Under the pieces are notes generated by a model, which searched no databases, was not told the DNA's origin, and was given only the letters and a program-made list of their open reading frames with translations. Source: Siphonodentalium dalli (Eukaryota > Mollusca > Scaphopoda > Gadilida > Siphonodentaliidae). Taken from it: a stretch of DNA of 64,000 nt. Where the stretch lies: positions 109,101,195 to 109,165,194 of the forward strand of contig CP136065.1 in NCBI GenBank assembly GCA_032622095.1, written 5' to 3'. Position 1 is the first letter of the stretch. The number at the start of each line of letters is the position of its first letter. The translations under genes were made by a program, and so were the position numbers. Shown one piece after another: positions 42,737-55,543 of this stretch.

Positions 42737-44367
42737 GTGTAACCGAACCTCAATAACAAGTGTTCGTGTGCAAAGATGGTACACTGTTGTATGCAGTATA
42801 AGATCGAGGCATGGCAATTCCAGATGCAGAGGTTTGGCGAATACGAAAATATCGTTTTCGCAATGCAAGCTTGAATGTGTCAAGTTGTTCAGACAATCAA
42901 CGGTGAGAAACTCTAATAACACTGACGGGTTACGAACTATCGCGATTTAAGAGTAATCTACCATGTTCAGTAAATGAAAAAGAGACAGGAAAAGTCACAG
43001 TTGATACTTGCGCCCGTTGGCATATTTCTGGTGTTTTAGTTTTAATTGGCTTCAGTATGCTACCCAGACTCTAAAACCATCGGGAGTTTAAAGTGATGTG
43101 AAACACTCCTGTTGGGTGATCAAATAGAAATGGATTATATCTTGCTTAATGTGGTATTGTACGCCGTTTTCAATAAATTCCCGGTGATAACAACGATCTA
43201 ATGATACTATATAGAAAACTAAGTAATTTGAGTCGAAGATGTATTCTGTCAACGTTCAAGTTAATAGGCTATCTTAAAATCAAAGTTAATAATTTGATAT
43301 AAATTTAATTTATGGCTGAAGTCATAAATTAAATTACGAATTTCCGTGTACAAGACGTAATCAAGATAATTCACGGATAGTGGATTGGGCAAAGCGTACG
43401 TGGCACACATGATCGTGTACAAAATTATGTTGATAAGGGAGTAAACTCAAGCCACTCAATGCACTCACTGACTAGTGAGTCAGTGACTAATGAAAACTGT
43501 CCAAACATTACTCGACATTCCGGCTAATCTGCTATCCGTAACATTACTTCGTACTCAACAGACTTTCAAATAATGGAAATCTGGTTACCTTATTCTACAA
43601 CCCAGAGACTAAAGAAACCAACAACAACATTTGGGTACAGTATCCCTTTAAAGTAGTCAGTTTTTACAAATAATATATCCAAATTGACAACGCGCATCGT
43701 CATTCTTATATATTAATTAAATGCAGTGACTCCCGATACTGACATCGTTGCGTTAGTATATCGCCGATAGTTGCGTCCCGAATCAAGACAATGTTGTTCA
43801 TCATAATTGTAATATTAATTGGGTAAAATAAATATTGTTTAAATCAATCGAGAAGTTAATATTTACAACCGAGCGTGGTTCAGACGATGTTTTCTAGGAG
43901 TGGTACGGTCGATTTCTGTCAGATTTTCGTCGATGTTAGTAAAATGCTACATTCCTCCAGTTGGCATAGCGCCTGCGTACTAAACAAGTCCATAATATGT
44001 CTTTAACGGTGGATACACACATGCATGTAATCTCTGTAATTATCGTGTATTTTGCGTTTTACATGGATCATACAGACAATGTAATATGTGTCCACTGACA
44101 ACCCAATCATTGCCGACGTGTTGACCGCACTGAGTTCTAGTTACAATTAAGTCGGAATGTAGAGAATCCTCTATCTTGGACCGTGTCACCAGGCCACTTA
44201 AAACAATTGTTCGTGGGATAACGCATATTGTTGACGTTCTATTTAAATAATTACCAGTCCTCTCTTGGCTATATATGATCCCCAACTTTGGGCTATATAT
44301 GATCCCTAAAGCTACCAGGCGGGGTGGCTAACTCTGCGCTATTTAAGTAAAACATATTATATTGTAC
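42737..44367. other. Stretch downstream of LINE-C with no firm feature
   Basis: Further exons of the minus-strand host gene at 44368-46057 should lie here or beyond, but none can be assigned with confidence. An 81-codon minus frame at 44040-44285 is open but unrecognised. A short hairpin with TTTATGGCTGAAGTCATAAA lies at 43309-43330. Confidence 0.4.
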
Positions 44368-44550
44368 CTTCTTGCCCAGATTATTCCGACCGATACATTC
44401 AACTAAGTCCCTCAGTGATTTGAAGCTTTCGAGACTCCACGCCAAACAAGCATCATGGTCGAAAATGTTATATGTCAAGCCTGTGTATACCAGACGTGTC
44501 GCTTCTGGTGTTCGTGCATTAATAAAATGCCAGATATCACACAGACTTGA
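44368..44550 (-). CDS. Predicted exon of the CDP-alcohol phosphotransferase-like gene
   Basis: A 61-codon frame, open between an acceptor-like ...AAATTAG at 44551 and a donor-like AAG|GTACAA at 44368. It reads SSLCDIWHFINARTPEAT, then RLVYTGLTYNIFDHDACLAW and ESFKSLRDLVECIGRNNLGK. Both edges are phase 0, as is the donor of the upstream exon at 45243, so the two join without a shift across an intron of about 690 bases. Composition and the lack of stops favour real coding sequence. I cannot tie this exon to the family by motif; membership rests on strand, distance and phase. The pyrimidine tract before the acceptor is weak. Confidence 0.5.
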
Positions 44551-45242
44551 CTAATTTCTGCATCCGTAAGAGAAGACATGTATTGGACTGGCCTTAAATG
44601 TCCTGGTAGCAGATAGTTTGACTTCGATTATCACTACTCACTTGTCTGGCCTGTTAACAATAAACCGCTCGCGTGCAGGTGATTAATGTTGTCAATTATT
44701 GGTGTGGCCATGTAAAATTTTACATACAGAAATTACATGCATGTGTGTATTCACCCTAACCCGTTATATACTAAATCATGACGGACGAGTAGTTATCCCA
44801 TAGGAAGTGTTCGGATAATAAGTTCAACAAACGGGTGTTGAACTTACAATGTAAACATTTCCCTCAATAAATAGGACTTGGCCTACTTCTGCACTTTTAT
44901 GATATGTCGGCTGCTTGTTTGTCCTGAAACCCCCTCCAGATTAACAATAGACCATTTCAATGCATATTCATATACTTTTATAACTGATAGGAAATTCCAT
45001 TCAGTACAATACTATGAATTCATGTATTACTGCTTTGTTATTAATTCGTATTTATTGTAAAAATATAAATATCTACATCTATGAATAACTTGCTGGACTG
45101 TTATGATGCATATACATGGACTTTTAATTTCTCAATTAAAACAGCGATGGTTCATAATATAGTGAAAGTCAATTAACACTATAAACAATGGCAAATTTTA
45201 TGTTACTTGGAAATAACCGGACTATGCCTTTAAATTGTTTAC

Positions 45243-46057
45243 CTGAATTTTTTTGCTGTGGTCAGCTGTTTCCAGTATATCTGACAATGACTCGACATTC
45301 ATGTGCCATGTCAGGCCTGCTATGCCCATCATGCTCAAGCTACAGAATGCTTTCCAGAACACACATTTCTTTGTGACTGTGCTTTGTTTCTCATTGGCAA
45401 TGATAACATTCTCTGTTAATCCTTTCACTGAAAAAGGCCAATGTGTCGAGTACGTCGGTCTGTTTCTAAATAGAAAGAACAGAATTGCGAATGAGAAAGA
45501 AGCACCACTCGAGATGTCAACTATCTTGTCGACGATATTCCCCGAAGAGTCGTCGTATGTTTTCAACAAAAAACGCTGCGCGTGCGCACGGTAAACCACT
45601 CCATCAAATGAATCCAGCCACCATCTAAAAACTTGAAGACAACATCCAATCCTCCTTATACTCAGTTCGTCCGAAAGTAGAAATTTGAAAGAAACAAGGG
45701 CGACAGCAATACTGAAATAGGAAACGACATTGGCGGTTACGAATGTGAATATTTCCGTGAAGCGAGTGACTAGGTTGAAATTTTCCGCAATGGTCACTTG
45801 AATATAATGGCCGAAGTGGCTAGACATGATTAGTTTCACACTAAGAGGTGAAAATGGTGAATAGAATGAGCCAGGTTTCGTTCGTTGATTGAACAAGTCT
45901 GTGTTTTGTATGTTGACTAGAAGCACGATGTCCATTGCTATGCAGAAACACACAACCAGTACCGAAAACACAACAATCTTTTTCATCATTTTCTGCGTAT
46001 TGTAGATAATGCTCTATGCAACGAATCTTTATGCCAAACAATCTCTCTTCAAACCAA
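45243..46057 (-). CDS. CDP-alcohol phosphotransferase family protein, ceramide phosphoethanolamine synthase-like (exon with start codon)
   Basis: Coding starts at ATG 45989 with an in-frame TAG about 27 bases upstream in the same exon; the exon is preceded by a good acceptor (TCTTTTGTCTCTTTCAG). The 249 codons contain a hydrophobic anchor at 5-27, further membrane segments near 78-104, 159-174 and 210-228, and a CDP-alcohol phosphotransferase signature D126-x2-D129-G130...R134...G150-x3-D154-x3-D158 (LDSFDGVVYR and GNIVDKIVD). Relatives transfer phosphoethanolamine from CDP-ethanolamine to ceramide in the Golgi of invertebrates. The signature is variant: Tyr precedes Arg where Ala is usual, and the Arg-Gly spacing is 15 instead of 8. 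At codon 249 the sequence is ATTCAG|GTAAAC, a consensus donor; the few codons after it to TAG 45222 are probably intron read-through. The gene is therefore incomplete here. Confidence 0.65.
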
Positions 46058-46299
46058 CTGAAAGAGACAAAAGAAGTTATTAAGGTGTCGCATATAATGT
46101 AGATATTGCTTATTTAGCCAGCCAATACTCCAGAGATTGCATATAACAATATCTAATCGGGGTTCACGATTATGTATTTAATGGTATCCAATCTGAATAT
46201 AACACGTGCCATGCGATGTCCGATTAAATATCGTAATATAGCTTATCAATAAAATCTGAAGGGAAGGGGGATAACCGGGGCAACTAGCCACCACTAAAT

Positions 46300-47000
46300 A
46301 TAGTTATTTCAGTATTTCATCCAAGATGGCTGCCGGCGGAAATGTTTTTCATCGAAAATCGTTCAAATTCGATATCTCCATCTAAATGACACCCGGAAAT
46401 CAGTATGAAGATTGGGATCAATCGAATGAAAACAGATGGTTGTTGGGTGTGCCAGATGATTTAGTCACGCGAAGAGTACAATCCAAAATGGCTATAAGCG
46501 GTCATATTTTTCATCGAAAATCATTCAATTGCGACAGCTCACATGTAGATGTTACACCGAAGATTCATGTGAAGTTTGGTTTCAATCGAGTGAAATGTAA
46601 GCTGTATTGTGTGCCGAAGAATTTAGTAATGCAAAGAGTAATATCGAAGACGGCTGCGGGCAGCCATATTTTTTTTTATCGAAAATCTTTCAAATTCTAT
46701 AGCTTCAATCTGCAGGTGATCCTAAATATGACTGTGAATTTTCAAAACATTTCTGAAATAATTGTTGGTTGCAGGGTGTACCGATGGATCCAAATTTGAA
46801 ATCAAAGATGCATATTGCTGCTGGTGGACATGTTTTTCAATTAATATCGGAAAATATCGATGGCCACCCCGATGTTCTTATGAAGATTTGGTGTGTGATG
46901 TGCTAAAGGAAATTGTTGGCAGATTGACGCACATACTGGTGATCGACGGACGCCAACACGTGACTTTCAGCTATCCTGATCGTCATTTTACGCTTCCGTC
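46300..47000 (+). repeat. Dispersed repeat with 162-bp internal units
   Basis: GTGTGCCAGATGATTTAGTC at 46447 and GTGTGCCGAAGAATTTAGTA at 46609 start successive units. Units include CCAAAATGGCT-type and CATCGAAAATC motifs. Because 162 is a multiple of three, an open frame (46386-46799) spans several units without being a gene. It ends with GACGGACGCCAACACGTGAC near 46945, similar to other repeat tails here. Confidence 0.7.
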
Positions 47001-47860
47001 ATCCAAAAGTGGTAGGTACAATTATGTATTAAAGAGCGTTCTCCTTTTATACATGTCATCTATTGATGCGTTTGTGGATTTTCTCATCCTGTGTGATTCG
47101 AATGATGATGGTTGCAAGGATGTTTTGTTTTAAAGAGATTAATTGTATGTATATAGTTCACAGTATGTGAAAGGTCCCAGTCCCAGATTACATGATTTAG
47201 GTGACTCCTTAAGTATATCAACCGATATACACCTACAGTGGGGGGGATATATAATTTATATAAATGTTTTCAAGTCAAGGCTAAACGAAGACGACTATGA
47301 CAATGATGGTGGAAGAATTTTATGTTGATTGTGATGAGACGATGACGAAGACCACGACAGCGACGTTGATAAAACTTGATATTGATGATGTTTTCGTTTT
47401 CAAACACAAAGGTACTCACAGGCGTGCACATCCTTTAATATTTAAATAGGTCTATAAGCCAGCCTTAGTACTCTATATACAAGAACAGTGTACATATATT
47501 CTCGGAATGAAGGAACAATGTAACGAAGTTAATAGAATAAGTCTAGCTGTATATATGATAAATTGTTAGTGGCTATTATTGTGAGCATCGAACATCTCGG
47601 GCAACGATTCCAGATTAACAACAGTTACTGTTGGGAATGATAGACATGCAACTATGAGGCACTGTGTTTATAAACTGTCAGTGCATGTTGTGATACATTT
47701 TGCACATCTTTCAGGAACGTGATTACATGGGGCTTTGTGTGTCTATACACCCCCCAACTTTGATCAACATTTTCAAAAGTAGGAAAGTTGATGCCTGACA
47801 CAACATTAGTTGGAAATATTACACCACATATAGGTTTAAATTGGTCTCATTGTTTGATTT
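47000..47860. other. Gene-free stretch
   Basis: Holds a fragment (47145-47215) of the MITE family at 37452. Otherwise nothing recognised. Confidence 0.4.
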
Positions 47861-47869
47861 TCCAACCAG

Positions 47870-48110
47870 TAATTCGTGAGGAATTAGTTGTTTTTTGAAC
47901 AACAGTAGCATATTTTTATACTTTTGGTGAAAATTTTGGTCTGAAATGGTCATCAGCTGGGGAACCAGATTGGAAATTTCCAACTTTATACGGGGGTGTC
48001 AGGTTGTACATTATTTCCAACCTTCGGTGGTGTGAGGTTGGAAGTTTCCAACAGTTGGAAAGTTTGAGATACCAATTGGAAAGCGCGGGAGGTTAATCTG
48101 GTTCAGGGGG
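47870..48110. repeat. TTGGAAA/TTTCCAA dispersed repeat
   Basis: GGTTGGAAATTTCCAAC-like palindromic motifs; the same family as 50260-50850 and 56870-56940. Confidence 0.6.
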
Positions 48111-48224
48111 ATTACAGTTATAAATTCCCATGCGGGCACCCCAACGGACCCTCTAACCATGCTAATAACAGCTTGGCAGTTTCATAGACAAATCGCCTAG
48201 TAATGAGTTCACAGAGTCACATAC

Positions 48225-49190
48225 TGTGGTACACCTAGATCATGTCGTCATGATTCACTACTCTGGCTAACGCCCGTAGAGATCATATTCCACCATTACA
48301 AAACCTGGGAACTTTTTGAAGTGTTGACAGGGAACCTTATAAAGTCGAACAATAACGCAGGTAATATATTTCTTAGTTATTACCCGTTCCTTAAAGCTAC
48401 TCAATTCGATAAAACACCCCTAAATTACTATTTCTTTGGCTTCGGGGGTAAAACATATTTGATTCGAGTCGAGGAACCTACCCATCAAAACTCGGTGATC
48501 AAATATCGATTTTTGAAGTTTGTTATTTCAATTGTTTGTGGCCCAGAAACAGGCAGTCAAACGAATGGTCTCGGTCAAAATTGCAGATGAAGATGGATAA
48601 CTCCAAAACAGGTGGTTATACGGCCAAATTTCGTGAATACTCGAGTGATAATACAGCCGAATTTCGTTAAACAAAATGTTGATAAATAACACGTTTTGGA
48701 CAATTTGATACTATAGTTGACAGTCACTGTGGTCAGCATTATTTTGTTGCAATTAATCGATTCGGATAACTAAAGCGTATTTTGAAGAAATGTTGTTGTT
48801 GTTATGTCTTGATGATATGGGGACCCTCTGATCGGATTGAGTACCTTTAATAATGATATTCACTGTATGTGAATATCCCAACTCTAAATTTCACGATTTA
48901 AGTGACTTTGTAAGCGATTTTATTTGCGTCGCTTACAATTATAGAATTTCTCCTGGGTAATTAATTCAATGTTTTTTTGCGATAATGGCTCACAAAAGTC
49001 ACAGAAAAGGATGCAATATCAAGCTGGGACCACCTCCTAATGTGAAGTAGATTACTGATGAATACGTATTAACAAATAAATATATTCCCTGTCCTGTCAG
49101 AACTGGTCAGAACTTCAAAAAGTTCCCAGGTTTTGTACTGGTGGAATATGATCTCTACGGGCGCCATGGTAGAGATTCATGACATGATAT
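48225..49190. mobile_element. Inverted-repeat MITE, copy 2, split by a TTAA MITE
   Basis: Arms match 37452-37900 (TAACGCCCGTAGAGATCATA at the left and ATGATCTCTACGGGCG at the right). The copy is interrupted at 48395-48846. Confidence 0.85.
48395..48846 (-). mobile_element. TTAA-flanked MITE, complete
   Basis: TTAA at 48391-48394 and 48847-48850. Terminal repeats AGCTACTCAATTCGAT and ATCGGATTGAGTACCT match at 14 of 16 positions. The TTAA target recalls piggyBac-type transposases, none of which is encoded. Same family as 15365-16375. Confidence 0.85.
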
Positions 49191-49793
49191 ATGGTACACC
49201 GTGTACATGTGGCAAAAGCAGGAAACCGAACAGAAGCACCAGCTCAGGTTTCTAGATTTTTAAAGGTATCAATGGCATACCAGTACAGTGGTCCAACTTT
49301 CAGTGCTCAACATAGGCCCACTTATGGTCATCTGGGAACGGCCAATGTTGCGGTATCAGCACCGTGAGCCATTAACCCAACGTTGGACCAACCATGACAA
49401 TTGACTGAGCACATTGCAGATTACATGTTCGGTGTCCAAATTACTTTGTTGTCCATTTGTTGATTATTATAGATGAGAGACTTTTCATTCTGCATACATT
49501 TGATAGATAAATTGAATTAAAAAAAACTCAAGTTCTTGGACCAACAAATTGGAAACAAATAAGTTATTTTATTTGGCCTAATACTAAAATACCGCCAGTA
49601 CATACACACCATGAACAGATTTATCGAAATCACTGGTAGGAACTCATAGAAATAAATCATCTGTTTCCGAGTTTGCAAGCAGAAGTAAGACAAACTCTCT
49701 TTAAATGGGTATACTGTACGCTATATCCGGCCATTTACGGGACTATCTCCTTTTATACTCGACAGAATATATGCAAAAAATGAAAGAATTTGA

Positions 49794-49930
49794 GGCATGG
49801 ATTAGTGCAAAATACAGTCATGTACTTATAATGAAAATAATTTTATGACTGAAGCCATAAAATCATTTTTATTATAATTACCATGTTGTTTTACACCATT
49901 CATAGAGTGTATTTTGCACTAATCCATGGT
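49794..49930. mobile_element. Short hairpin MITE
   Basis: GCATGGATTAGTGCAAAATACA at the left is matched by GTATTTTGCACTAATCCATG at the right, with an inner stem around TTTATGACTGAAGCCATAAA. About 135 bp. Confidence 0.85.
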
Positions 49931-50259
49931 CAGGGACGTGGCTAGAGGGTCTTCGTTGATGGGGTGTCCACCTTGGGAAATTCCAACTGCACCACCCCCC
50001 TTGAATAAGAATCAGACCAAACACAAGTTCCCCTCTTGCACCTCAGTGCTCAGGCCTAATATATTCATAAACCATGCATGGTTCTATATTCTATATTCCC
50101 GGTATGAGAACATTGAGATAGTTTAACCTGAAAAATTGCATAAATCCTAACATCTAGTGGTCTAACTCCAGACAAATGCACACGGCTACGGGAAAGAGAC
50201 CAGGAGAACATTTTGAAAACTATGCAAGAAAATTCGCAAATCCTAGCATCTAGACTGGC

Positions 50260-50860
50260 CTCAACTGAAGCTTTCCTATAGTGTTGGAAATTTCAAACCT
50301 CATACTCCCCCTCAGGTTGGAAAATTCTCCAACTGATGACCATTTCAGTCCACAAGTTTGATCAAATGTAGTAAAATATTGTTTTGTTAAACTAATTAGC
50401 AGTTTTGTATTGGCCACGGGGAGGGACAATGACACACCGGGTGGACCATGGTTCCGCCCGGTGTGCGAACATTTTGAAATCTGAACAAGAAAATCGCAAA
50501 ATACTAGCATCTAGACTAGCCTCAAGCCTTCCTAGAGTTGGAAATTTCAAACCTGACACCCCCACTATAATGTTGGAAAATTTCCAACTGATGACAATTC
50601 CAATTCCAATGTTGACCAAATGTATGACAATATTGTTTTCTTAAATTAATTAGCAGTTTTTTCGGGCCACGGGGGAGGGACCAGGACACAAGCTTTCCAA
50701 GTGTTGAAAATTTCCAACCTGTCACCCCCCCCCCCCCAAGGTTGGAAAATTTCCAACTGATGACCATTTCAGTCCAAAATTTTGACAAAAAATAGGAAAA
50801 TATGCAAATATTGGTCCAAAAACAATTAATTCCCCCCCCCCCCAATATTTTTTGAAAATC
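50260..50860. repeat. Tandem TTGGAAATTTCAAACC repeats, about 165-255 bp unit
   Basis: Three diverged copies starting near 50273, 50527 and 50690, each with ATTTCCAACTGATGACCATT-like and AATTAGCAGTTTT-like parts. C runs at 50718-50736 and 50832-50843. Confidence 0.7.
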
Positions 50861-51394
50861 AAACTACAAGAACATTTAAACGGGTTACAGTCATTTCGTA
50901 CCCTCGCAATTTCGCACCCTACCAACTCATACCCGATTTGTTCATCTCGTACCCTCTGGTCGTGAGTCATTTCGTACCCTGTGAGTCATCTCGTACCCTC
51001 CTTCAGAAATGACAAGAAGAGCAACAGAACACCAGACGATGCACTCCAAATGATGAACGAAGCCTAACATAACATCGTTTGGCATTCTGGTGGGCTTCTG
51101 TGTCATTTCATGGAGGTAAAACATGACATGCAAGGGCAGGGAAATACTCACGAACAGAAGCTACGAGATGACCAAATCAGTTACGAGTTGGCAGTTACGT
51201 AAGCCCCCCCCCCATAAATCATTCAATATACATACTATCAACCATAAGCTAATAAAGCTATGCAAGATTATCATAATGGCATTTGCAGATGTTGCATACC
51301 TGAATCGTCTAGAACTGGTGACGAAAACAAGGGAAACAACGTCAAGGGTGAATTTGGTGCGGGAGAATATGTTATCTATCATGTATTACCATTA

Positions 51395-51940
51395 ACTTTA
51401 TCACATACAAATTGGGACCCTCAGTCTGCGGGTACTAAATGACCAACATAAAATATTAATTCAGTTCACAGACCATTTATAATCTCTTTTTAGAAATTGT
51501 TATACAAAAAGTTGTTTGACAATTTTAATTGGGTCTCAAGACGTTTTATGAACAAGCTATACATTGAAAATAGTTGAATATAACCCAATTTCTTTTGGAA
51601 TTTAGACGAAAAGAGAAAATTCAGTTGATAGTAAACCTACATGTACTATACATATAATATCATATCCTATTGTCATTAACCATTATCACACAACAAACAG
51701 GGACTCTTTGGGGGTACTAAAGACCGACATAAAACATTCATTCCGTTCACAAACCATTTATAATATGTTGTGTGCAACGGTTGACTGTATACAAAAAATT
51801 GTGTGACAATTTTAACTGGGTCTCAAAACTTTTTTCAAACAATCTATACATTGGAAATACTTTAATTTAAACTACTTTCTGTTTTATTTTAGACGAAAAG
51901 AGAAACGTCAGTTGTTAGTAAACCTACCGTATGGATAGAT
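51395..51940 (+). repeat. Tandem duplication, about 282-bp unit
   Basis: ACATAAAATATTAATTCAGT (51447) and ACATAAAACATTCATTCCGT (51728) begin equivalent positions. Each copy ends with a pyrimidine-rich TTTTAGACGAAAAGAGAAA-like stretch and TAGTAAACCTAC. Confidence 0.75.
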
Positions 51941-52424
51941 GTGAATAGCGCGACAGTCCATAGAGCAATGGCAGCATTTTCTGATATTTTTACCGCGAAA
52001 TCACAGGTCACGTTTTAAACCACGCCCACTAACTAACTCTGATTCCCATTGGTCATTACAATCTCTTATCGCGTTGAGGACAGGTGTCACACCTATCTTT
52101 GTCTTCATCTAACTGAACACATCCCAAGATGAGGGAAACCTCTAATCCTCATCATGTTGTGTTCAAATAAAGTTATTTCCATAAACACAATGATTAAAAA
52201 TTAAATTGAAGGGGTTAAACTTAAAATAAATTCACAAGATAATTATCACAGAAAACTTCTACCGCCGACTTATTCTCGTTATTTGATAAAAATGTTAATG
52301 CATTTTTTTTCATTCGAGGTTCTAAGTTGTAACTGAGACAGACAGTCCATAATCATTCCAAACAGTCAATGAATAAATTTTAATGTATATCCATATGCAT
52401 TCTCTCTTCCCATTTATAATAAGA

Positions 52425-52470
52425 CTAGCAGGGTTACCCGGCGTTGCCCAGGTTAATGCGATGAGAAACC
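52425..52470 (-). mobile_element. Helitron-like 3' end
   Basis: On the minus strand, CCTGGGCAACGCCGGG can form a hairpin followed by TAACCCTG and CTAG, with T after CTAG. Sequence differs from the Helitron ends at 15504 and 33780. The other end was not found. Confidence 0.5.
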
Positions 52471-53450
52471 CTCTGTATGTTGTGGATATTTGTTGGGGAT
52501 AGAGAATGCTCTTGCTGAAAAGTGTTATACGTTTTCTCATAAATTGTATATTCAAATAGCATCATAAAACACGATTATTACAGTCATGGGATATAAGTAG
52601 TGGCTCACCTTGTCAATTGTCATTCTGTTTGTCGCGATTAATCCGTTCCAACAATAACGAAGTATGTATTTATTTACAACTGCGTATACATTAGACGTTA
52701 TAATATGATACATGAACATCATACACACATTAGTTCGATAAAAGATGATAATTGGGTTTTAAATATTGAGATGTATCAATCAATTTAGTGGGTTGAACTA
52801 AGTTCTCGAGGACACCTGGCTATCTCCATGAAGATGCAGAAATTTCCAGGTGCTCCTCTGTTCATGGTGCTATATATTGGCTAAATATTCTCAGTTTAAA
52901 CGAAATGTTGCTGCGCATAAATATTAGCTACATGTGCCAGGCACAGAGCGAGATTTTGAGTTGTTTATGTCAGTCGAGGAGTCTGTTACAAAACACTTGT
53001 CAGATGTGCAGTATTGGGAGGATCCTGAATAGTCTTATGCGTTTTGTGCGTTTTCTTGTATATCAGAAGAAACCATATTTGACTGCACACTGTGACCACT
53101 ATTTTTGAACAGGCCTTCCATATATCTTGACAAATTGTAACTTTTTTGTGGAACAGACTCAATTTTGTTATAATATATATGCAATCCTCTGACGGTTCGG
53201 GGTCTCTCAGTTTGCACGAATATATGTATCTCTTCAATAGAATGATAAATGTACGTTTAATGCTTCTTCTATGTATCTCTTTTTGCTAGCTCATTTTGTG
53301 AATGCCCTGATTGCTATTCCCATATAAATATGACAGTTAAGAAGATATAATTGTTCAAGTGACTTAAGTGGGTAACCATATGTCGGGATTGAGAAATGTG
53401 AACGTCCAAAACTACTTAAAATGATATGGAGATGGCCTGGGTGACTGTAT
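52470..53450. other. Gene-free stretch
   Basis: Nothing supported; the open frames at 52905-53237 overlap each other on opposite strands and match nothing. Confidence 0.35.
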
Positions 53451-55496
53451 ATAACTTATATGTGGATAGAGGCGAATAGCAATCTTATCAATGATAGTGC
53501 ATATCCGCTCGCCATCCGCGACGCAAACGACACAAAATGTGATTTAATTCATGGTATATCAATAGAGAAAAACGTGTATGAATTCGGTGGAAATTGGTGC
53601 CAAATAAATATGTACCAGTGTTTGCCTCTTTTGACATATTTAAACCATTCCCATTAGACTCATTGTCAGTCATGGATGCATGATATACTGGCGATGATTA
53701 TATATATGTTTGGTGGTATTCAGCAACTAAACAAATTCTGAGAATAGTTATGACCCATATCTCTCACCCAACTGACAACAATATGACGTCTTTAAATCAC
53801 ACGATGATATTCCTCGTATCATAGAGAAGAATAATATATCAATTTGGTGGAAATCTGGGCTAGAAATAGTTTTTTAAATCAATTGTTGATGCAACGTTGA
53901 CTCGAACAACGCCATATTGCGAAGGTGATTATGTATTCGTTTAGTGGAAATCGGCGACAAAACTATTTCACGATATATTTTTAATTTTGCCGACCTCCCC
54001 CTTTTCTTCCCCTGACACCAACAGCGTCATTTTAGAAAATTTTTACCCGCACCGTTATCTTCCTTGTAAACAGTTACCCCTCTTAGAACGCCTTGGTGCC
54101 ATCTCGATTGTACCGCGTAAAGTTATATATAGAACGCACACAGACAGACAGAAAGACAGACAGACAGACAGCACGATTTTATTTCTTGTATCATTTGAGA
54201 AGAACGTGTCTGAATTTGATGGTAATTAGTACTAAAAATATTTTGTATCAGTCTTGGTGACCCCCGTCCCTATTGCAGTCCCAGGCTGCACACACTAAGA
54301 CTCATTAGAGATTAGAGATGCATATATATGAAATTGGTGAAAATTGGCGAGTATACAAATTCGTATCAAATTTAAGGTCCCCATATCTCTCACCCATAGG
54401 GCACAAATTTGGTGTATCTAAACGACACGATAAGATTCCTCGTATCACGGAGAAGAATATGTATCAATCTGGTGGAAATCGGCACTAAACATATAGATAT
54501 AATTTGTTGTGTCCCTCTCATCTCTATACACCACTGACTCGAATGGCCCAAATTATGACATCCTTAAACCACACGATTATACTCCTGATATCATGGAGAT
54601 CATTGTTTATAAGTTTGGTGATAATCGGCGACTAAACAATTGTTTTTATCAAATTTGGTGCCAATCCACACCCCCATCTCTCAAACAAACAGCACCACTA
54701 TGGCGTCTTTAAATCACACGATTAGATTCCTCGTATCTTGGATAAGAACGTGTATCAATTTGGTGGAAATTGGCGCAAAAAAATTGTGCATCAATTTTGG
54801 TGCCCTGTCCCTTTCAATGCAACCCTGACTCGAATGAGGCCACATTTGGCAGATATATATAAGCAACACCATTAGACTCCTCATACCATGGGGATGAATT
54901 TGTATAAGTGTGGTGGCAATCGGCGACTAAACTAATTATTATCAAATTTAGTGCCCACCCCCTCCCAATCTCTCAACAAAAAGACAACAATTTGGCGTTG
55001 TTAAAGCGCACAATTTGATTCCTTGTATAATGAAGAAGAATATATATCAATTTGGTGGAGATCGGCGCTAAAATTAGTTTTTCAATTTTGGTGCCCCTCT
55101 CCCCTTCCGTGCACCCCTGACTCGAACGACGCCACTTTTAAACCACACCGTGGGTTTTTTCATATCATGGGGATGATTATATATAAGTTTAGTGGAAATC
55201 GGCGACAGAAAATATTCTGCCCCTCCCCCTTCCGGGCACGCCTGACGCGAACGGCGCGACTTTTGCCATATTTAAACCACACCATTAGATTCCTGATATC
55301 ATGGGGATTATTATATATAAGTTTGGTGGCAATCGGCGACAATTTATTTTTCTGCCCCTCCCCCTTTTCTGCCCCTGACAACAACGACGTCACTTTAGAA
55401 AATTATAACCCCGGCCATTATCTTTCTCGTAAAAAGCTACTCCTAGTAGACCCCTTTGGCATCATCTAGATGGTCCCCTGTGAATTTCTATAGAAC

Positions 55497-55543
<47 letters not shown>

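Noticed and set aside
45046-45060. AATAAA on the minus strand as polyadenylation signal of the CPES-like gene
   Set aside because: The strong donor at 45243 and a phase-matched downstream exon place this motif inside an intron.
46386-46799. 137-codon frame as a repeat protein
   Set aside because: The 162-bp DNA unit is a multiple of three, which keeps the frame open; the peptide repeats are poorly conserved and the DNA motif is dispersed.
50722-50970. Minus-strand frames over C runs
   Set aside because: Low complexity and part of the TTGGAAA repeat family.
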